Assembly (NCBI GenBank): GCA_027364775.1
Contig: DAHXOS010000043.1
Span: forward strand, 1-10,392
Direction: 5' to 3'
Length of the DNA: 10,392 nucleotides
Source of the DNA: a bacterium
Lineage (GTDB): Bacteria; Patescibacteriota; Microgenomatia; Daviesbacterales; UBA10151
Position numbers and translations under genes: made by a program. Each line of letters opens with the position of its first letter. The stretch's first letter is position 1. This document shows, piece after piece, positions 6,449 through 10,392 of the stretch. The notes beneath the pieces were generated by a model, which was not told the origin of the DNA, did not search any database, and saw only the letters and a list, made by a program, of their open reading frames with translations.

Positions 6449-6967
6449 TTAAGATTCCTTTTGCCTGATCACTTCATAAAGAAAAATTCCTGCAGAAACT
6501 GAAACATTAAAACTTTCTGTTAATCCAAACATAGGGATATAAATATTTTGATCAACTAAATTTTTTGCATCTTCGCTTAAACCGTTGGGTTCATTGCCTA
6601 CTATAATTGCAACTTTACCTTTAAATTTATAATCCCAGAGTTTTTTTGTATTTGGATCAACTAATGCACCAACAACTGTAAACTTTTCTTTTTTTAACTT
6701 TTTTATACAATCTTTAATTGATGATATAAACTCTACTTCCATCCACTTTACAGCACCGGAAGAAACATTTTTAGAAACTTTAGTCTTAATATTAGCTGAT
6801 TGGACAATATAAACTTTTCCAATCCCAAAACTTTCTGCAGTCCTGATAATTGCAGCTGCATTTCTTTCCTCTATTAAATCTTCCAGGACTAACACTATAT
6901 AATTTCTTCTTTGCTCCTTCACCTTTTTAATCCTCTCTTCTCTAGTTAAATCAGAATAAATTTTCAT
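6449..6967 (-). CDS. trmH: SpoU/TrmH family RNA 2'-O-methyltransferase
   Basis: A 172-residue SPOUT methyltransferase with the deep trefoil-knot motifs that bind S-adenosylmethionine and methylate a ribose 2'-OH in RNA. Motif 1 is NAAAIIRTAESFGIG (36-50), with N36 and R42; motif 2 is IIVGNEPNGLS (121-131), with E126; motif 3 is IPMFGLTESFNVSVSAGIF (144-162), with N154. The short length and lack of an N-terminal L30e-like substrate-binding domain fit TrmH (tRNA Gm18) better than RlmB or the longer rRNA enzymes, but the actual RNA target is inferred. A basic N-terminal segment (REERIKKVKEQRR, 9-21) may contact RNA. The gene is divergent from the membrane protein at 7017, and its promoter lies in the 49-base gap. 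Confidence 0.9.
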   Translation of the reverse strand: MKIYSDLTREERIKKVKEQRRNYIVLVLEDLIEERNAAAIIRTAESFGIGKVYIVQSANIKTKVSKNVSSGAVKWMEVEFISSIKDCIKKLKKEKFTVVGALVDPNTKKLWDYKFKGKVAIIVGNEPNGLSEDAKNLVDQNIYIPMFGLTESFNVSVSAGIFLYEVIRQKES

Positions 6968-6980
6968 ATCTTAAAAACAA

Positions 6981-7009
6981 ATTTTAACAGAACTTTAATC
7001 TTTAAACAA
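6981..7009 (-). promoter_or_regulatory. Promoter of the trmH-like gene
   Basis: TTGTTT, a 17-base spacer and TGT-TAAAAT on the minus strand. The -10 ends 13 bases before the ATG, leaving a leader of roughly 6-7 bases with no Shine-Dalgarno. It is one of two unit heads here where the box is not within 7 bases of the start. Confidence 0.6.
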
Positions 7010-7012
7010 AAA

Positions 7013-7021
7013 TGCTATGAT
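7013..7021 (+). promoter_or_regulatory. Extended -10 overlapping the annotated ATG of the 318-residue membrane protein
   Basis: TGC-TATGAT on the plus strand is a strong extended -10, and it covers the ATG at 7017-7019. It ends 7 bases before an in-frame GTG at 7029, the same spacing as at other unit heads in the window. If used, the ATG would not be in the mRNA and the protein would start at the GTG. Confidence 0.5.
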
Positions 7022-7973
7022 TAAAATTGTGAGTTATATAAAAAAGTTATTATTTGCTCCTTTGTTTTTAACAGCTTTATTTATTACTCTTAATTTGTTT
7101 TTATCTTTTACAAAATCAACTGATTTCATATTTTCTCTTGATCTAAGTACTTTTTATCAACTGTTAGGACTAATTACAGCAATTTTAATAACAGCTTTAT
7201 TTTTTGTAACTTTTTGTGTGCTAGCTCAGAGTTTAGAATTGGTAATACCGGTTATTTTTATTTCAGGACTTATTCCCTTTTTACAATTACCTATCCCCCA
7301 GGCTTTAGTGTTTGCTATTATTTTATTTATCTTTTTACTTCTTAATTATTTAAATATTAAAAAAACATTAACTGATTATTTAGACTTTAAACCATCTAAA
7401 TTATTTTCTCCTCAGATTAAACAGTTAGCTGGGTTTTTAATTATTTTATTGTTAGTTAATTTTTATATAACTATAAATACTCAGATTAAACTTAAAGGTT
7501 TTGAGATTCCTAGTTCTTTAATAGATACTGCTTTAAAATTTACTCCTCAAACTAACTTACCGGTAGAAGGCATTAAAAATCAAAAGATAACTCAATTTCC
7601 CACTATAACACCTGAGCAATTAGAGCTTTTAAAGAAAAACCCAGAATTATTAAAACAGTATGGTATAGATCCGTCAATATTAAGTAATATTCCATCTCCC
7701 AAGCCGTCAGATAAAACAACTGTCCCAGAAAATCAAAGTACAGAACTTTTAAAACCACTGATTAAAACCCAGCTCCAAAAAATGATTGATCCTTATCTAA
7801 ATTATCTGCCCTTACTACTCACGCTCTTGCTTTTATTAACTTTAAACTCTTTTTTATCCTTACTTGGACTATTTGTACCAATTTTTGTTTGGATAATTTT
7901 TTATATTTTAGAAGCTACAAAATTTATTACTTTTACCACCGAGACCAGACAAGTTAAAAAATTAGTGATTTAA
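7017..7973 (+). CDS. Multi-pass membrane protein of unknown function with large polar loop
   Basis: I do not recognise a family. The 318-residue protein (from the ATG) has hydrophobic segments at about 11-31, 47-70, 74-92, 94-110, 136-153, 261-281 and 283-300, so six or seven membrane helices. Between the fifth and sixth lies a polar loop of about 105 residues. It is rich in proline, threonine and glutamine, contains TPEQLELLKKNPELLKQYGI (about 198-217), which looks like a short helical repeat, and SPKPSDKTTVPEN. The loop is likely outside the membrane or in the cytoplasm, depending on topology. No catalytic motif is visible. The ATG start overlaps a candidate -10, and the GTG at 7029 (codon 5) is a plausible real start, which would lose only four residues. 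The stop overlaps the convergent polA stop by 4 bases. Confidence 0.8.
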   Translation: MIKIVSYIKKLLFAPLFLTALFITLNLFLSFTKSTDFIFSLDLSTFYQLLGLITAILITALFFVTFCVLAQSLELVIPVIFISGLIPFLQLPIPQALVFAIILFIFLLLNYLNIKKTLTDYLDFKPSKLFSPQIKQLAGFLIILLLVNFYITINTQIKLKGFEIPSSLIDTALKFTPQTNLPVEGIKNQKITQFPTITPEQLELLKKNPELLKQYGIDPSILSNIPSPKPSDKTTVPENQSTELLKPLIKTQLQKMIDPYLNYLPLLLTLLLLLTLNSFLSLLGLFVPIFVWIIFYILEATKFITFTTETRQVKKLVI

Positions 7974-10132
7974 TTAAGTAGTCCTTGCATCTCTCCCCAA
8001 TTAGGTCCTGTTTTTAATTCAACCTTGACCGGTACTGAAAGTTGTAAAGCATTTTCCATTTTGTCACAAACTATTTTTGCAAGTTTTTTTAAATCTTTTG
8101 GGTCACATTCAAATAAAAGCTCATCATGTACTTGCAAAACCATCAAACAGTTTTGACTTTTACCATTTTCCTTTTTACTTAATTCTTTATCTATCTCGAC
8201 CATCGCTTTTTTAATCATATCTGCAGAGGTCCCTTGAACTGGATGATTAACAGCTGCCCTTTCTCCTGCCGATTGCAGCATTTTATTACCTGATTGAAGT
8301 TCCGGCATATACCGCTTCCTTCCCCATATTGTTTCAACATATCCCAATTTATACGCCTGGTCTAATATCCTTTCTTTCCATTCTCTGACCTTTGGGAACT
8401 GTGAAAAATATTCTTCTATATAGGCTTTTGCCAAAGCTGCATCTATTCCTAATTGTTGAGATAAAGCCCTGGAACCTTGACCATAAAGAGTTGCAAAATT
8501 CATAGTTTTACCGATCATCCTTTGTTGTTTATTAATTTGTTCAACAGGTACCTTAAATATCTTAGCTGCAGTAGCAGCATGAATATCCAAATTTTCATTA
8601 AAGGCTTTTTTTAATCCTGGATCATCTGCCAAATGAGCCATAATTCTAAGTTCTATCTGGGAATAATCAACTCCCAATAACACTTTTCCTTTATCTGCAA
8701 TAAAAGCTTTTCTTATCTCTCCACCTAAATTTCCTTTAATTGGGATATTCTGTAAATTTGGGTCTTGGGAAGACAGCCTCCCAGTCGCAGCTCCCTCCAC
8801 ATTGAAAGTTGAATGAATTCTGGAATCCTTATCTGCATACTTTGGCAGCGCATCAATATATGTAGAAATTAATTTAAACAACTGACGGTACTCCAAAAGA
8901 CAAGGAATAACAGGATGAGCATTCGTTAACTCTCTTAAAGTTGCCTCATCTGTAGACCTACCTGTTTTTGTTTTCCTAACAACAGGCAAATGCAGTTCGT
9001 CAAAAAGAATATCTCCTAACTGCTTTGGGGAATTAATATTAAATTCATGTCCAACATTTTTATAAATCTCTTCTTCTAATTTTTTTAATTTTTCTTTTAA
9101 ATCTTGGCCTAATTTTTCTAAAAAACTTAAGTCAACTTTAATCCCATTTTTTGTCATTTTTTCTAATATTTTTGAGACTGCTAAGTCTAATTCTGTAGTT
9201 TGTTGGTTTTGAGTTATAGATGCAGGTTTTGAATTTTTTTCTCCATCATCATTTAGAATATCTTCACCTGGTAATCTGGAAATAAGGCTTTTAAATTCTA
9301 ATTCCTCAAATAAGCTTTTGGCTTTTTCCCTTTCATAATCATGTACTACACATTTTTCTAACTCTAACTTAATTGGAGCTTCCAGATCTAAGGTGGCTAG
9401 CTTTTTGCTCATTACTGCAGATTCTGCACCTTCTGCTAAAAGTTTCTGCATCCTCTCCGGCAAGGTTTTTAAATTTTTAGGTAAATATATCTTCTCAATA
9501 TTTCCAAAATCTTTAATTAATTTGGTTGCTGTAACCTGACCAATTCCTAAAACTCCCGGGATATTATCTGATTGATCCCCTGCCAAGGCTTTATATTCAA
9601 TTAATTGGATTGGGTCAAATCCAAATCTCTGTTTAAACTCCTCTATGCCATAAAGTCCAACATCGCTTAAAGTTTTTTTAGGCATTAAGACTTTTACATT
9701 TTTATCTATCACCTGCATGATATCCCGGTCCCCTGTCAAAATTATTATTTCCAAACCTTTTTCTCTTTTAGCCTGTTTGGTTAAAGTACCTATTAAATCA
9801 TCTGCTTCATAGCCTGATAATGAAAACTCAGGAATATTTAATACATCAACTATTTCATGAACTCTTAAGTATTGTGAAGAGAGTCCATCATCCGCAGGTC
9901 CTCTAGTAGCCTTATATTGGGTATATTCCTGATGTCTGAAAGTTGGCCCTTTTTCATCCCAAGCTATAGCTATAAAATCAGGCTTTAGATCATTAATTGA
10001 TCTAAGCAACATCGCAGTAAATCCATAAGCTGCATTAATTAATTCTCCCTTTGAAGTAGTTAAAGGTGGCGTAGCATGATAAGCCCTATGTAAAAGCGCA
10101 TTTCCATCAATTAAAACAAGTCTTTTTGACAT
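7970..10132 (-). CDS. polA: DNA polymerase I lacking the 3'-5' exonuclease-like domain
   Basis: This enzyme processes Okazaki fragments and fills repair gaps. At 720 residues it is much shorter than E. coli Pol I (928) or Taq (832). Residues 1 to about 290 are the 5' nuclease, with D9, D59, the GYEADD acidic cluster (107-112), TGDRD (133-137) and GDQSDNIPG (185-193). A short polar linker (about 290-313) leads straight into the polymerase domain: ELDLAVSKILEKM (314-326), then TGRLSSQDPNLQNIP (450-464), motif A DYSQIELR (489-496), the O-helix with R538, K542, F546 and Y550, and motif C QVHDELLFE (667-675) with D670. The exonuclease-type domain is absent altogether, so it should not proofread. 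F546, at the site of E. coli F762, suggests discrimination against dideoxynucleotides. The start is the ATG, 6 bases after an extended -10. Confidence 0.97.
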   Translation of the reverse strand: MSKRLVLIDGNALLHRAYHATPPLTTSKGELINAAYGFTAMLLRSINDLKPDFIAIAWDEKGPTFRHQEYTQYKATRGPADDGLSSQYLRVHEIVDVLNIPEFSLSGYEADDLIGTLTKQAKREKGLEIIILTGDRDIMQVIDKNVKVLMPKKTLSDVGLYGIEEFKQRFGFDPIQLIEYKALAGDQSDNIPGVLGIGQVTATKLIKDFGNIEKIYLPKNLKTLPERMQKLLAEGAESAVMSKKLATLDLEAPIKLELEKCVVHDYEREKAKSLFEELEFKSLISRLPGEDILNDDGEKNSKPASITQNQQTTELDLAVSKILEKMTKNGIKVDLSFLEKLGQDLKEKLKKLEEEIYKNVGHEFNINSPKQLGDILFDELHLPVVRKTKTGRSTDEATLRELTNAHPVIPCLLEYRQLFKLISTYIDALPKYADKDSRIHSTFNVEGAATGRLSSQDPNLQNIPIKGNLGGEIRKAFIADKGKVLLGVDYSQIELRIMAHLADDPGLKKAFNENLDIHAATAAKIFKVPVEQINKQQRMIGKTMNFATLYGQGSRALSQQLGIDAALAKAYIEEYFSQFPKVREWKERILDQAYKLGYVETIWGRKRYMPELQSGNKMLQSAGERAAVNHPVQGTSADMIKKAMVEIDKELSKKENGKSQNCLMVLQVHDELLFECDPKDLKKLAKIVCDKMENALQLSVPVKVELKTGPNWGEMQGLLN

Positions 10133-10138
10133 GGTTGA

Positions 10139-10147
10139 ATTCTACCA
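10139..10147 (-). promoter_or_regulatory. Extended -10 of polA
   Basis: TGG-TAGAAT on the minus strand ends 6 bases before the polA ATG (TCAACC between), again predicting a leaderless mRNA. The -35 is weak (ATAACA at an 18-base spacing matches four of six). It lies within the 45-base gap shared with the divergent gene at 10178. Confidence 0.6.
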
Positions 10148-10162
10148 GAATTAGGCTTAATT

Positions 10163-10171
10163 TGTTATGCT
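10163..10171 (+). promoter_or_regulatory. Extended -10 of the gene at 10178
   Basis: TGT-TATGCT on the plus strand ends 6 bases before the ATG at 10178. A second hexamer, TATATT at 10171-10176, is too close to the ATG to drive it. Its -35 region overlaps the polA -10 on the other strand, so the two promoters may interfere. Confidence 0.45.
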
Positions 10172-10177
10172 ATATTT

Positions 10178-10392
10178 ATGTTTTGGATTGCAATAATAGC
10201 TTTAATTAATTTTTCAGCTGTTATTTTTTATCACTTTAGGTATATCTCCAAAATTAAGTTTTTAGGTCTTTATATTGTGCAATTTTATCAGTTGTTAATA
10301 GTTACACCTTTAGCCTTTGTTGCCTTAATAAACTTAGCTTTAGATATAACTGCTACACCCTCTCTTGGAATTATTTCAATAAATGAGCGTTT
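10178..10392 (+). CDS. Membrane protein, N-terminal part (cut by right window edge)
   Basis: An open frame from the ATG to the window end (71 full codons, no stop). It starts MFWIAIIALINFSAVIFY, a hydrophobic helix (about 2-18), then a short basic loop HFRYISKIKF (19-28) and a second helix (about 29-54), then LDITATPSLG. No signal-peptidase site is obvious. The pattern is a membrane protein with two or more helices, and no family can be named from this fragment. Reality is supported by the open frame to the edge, by an extended -10 with 6-base spacing as at its neighbours, and by the divergent arrangement with polA. Confidence 0.65.
   Translation, partial: MFWIAIIALINFSAVIFYHFRYISKIKFLGLYIVQFYQLLIVTPLAFVALINLALDITATPSLGIISINER

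Noticed and set aside
7970..7973. Convergent genes overlapping at their stop codons (TTAA)
   Set aside because: An ordinary packing effect in compact genomes. TTAA read both ways gives TAA on each strand, and no terminator hairpin is visible here.
1589..10132. A possible DNA-repair gene cluster (recF, mutM, polA)
   Set aside because: The genes are spread over 8 kb, separated by unrelated genes, and each of mutM and polA has its own promoter, so co-occurrence is probably chance.

Overview
The window is a compact, AT-rich stretch of bacterial chromosome with almost no non-coding DNA; the longest gene-free gap is about 80 bases. Gene content and style suggest a Candidate Phyla Radiation (Patescibacteria) bacterium, possibly Microgenomates-like. 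The hints are a DUF5654-type small membrane protein, a DNA polymerase I with no proofreading-type domain, very short gaps, and stops that are mostly TAA with one TAG and one TGA. TGA is therefore read as stop, which argues against the glycine-recoded Gracilibacteria/SR1 code. This placement is inference.

From left to right: a Fic-domain protein (minus, cut by the left edge) directly follows a DedA-like membrane protein (minus). A small DUF5654-like membrane protein (plus) is divergent from that pair and converges on recF (minus), which lies behind an MFS exporter (minus) in a two-gene unit. Next come mutM/fpg (formamidopyrimidine-DNA glycosylase), an orphan 87-residue protein, a GT4 glycosyltransferase and a TrmH/SpoU 2'-O-methyltransferase, all minus. 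An unrecognised multi-pass membrane protein (plus) overlaps by its stop codon with polA (minus). A membrane protein (plus) cut by the right edge starts just beyond polA. Three genes are DNA maintenance (recF, mutM, polA), one is RNA modification, one is glycan synthesis, and four or five are membrane proteins. They do not form one obvious pathway.

The most interesting signal is in the start regions. At the head of most transcription units a recognisable -10 element, often extended (TGn plus hexamer), ends only 6 or 7 bases before the start codon, so the mRNA should begin at or within a base or so of the start codon. The two genes inside operons (fic, recF) instead have GGGAG or AAGGA Shine-Dalgarno sequences. 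This suggests leaderless initiation for first genes and Shine-Dalgarno initiation for distal genes. It also suggests moving the start of the membrane protein at 7017 to a GTG at 7029. No tRNA, rRNA, CRISPR array, insertion sequence or convincing strong terminator was seen, and no new multi-gene defence or mobile system is evident.
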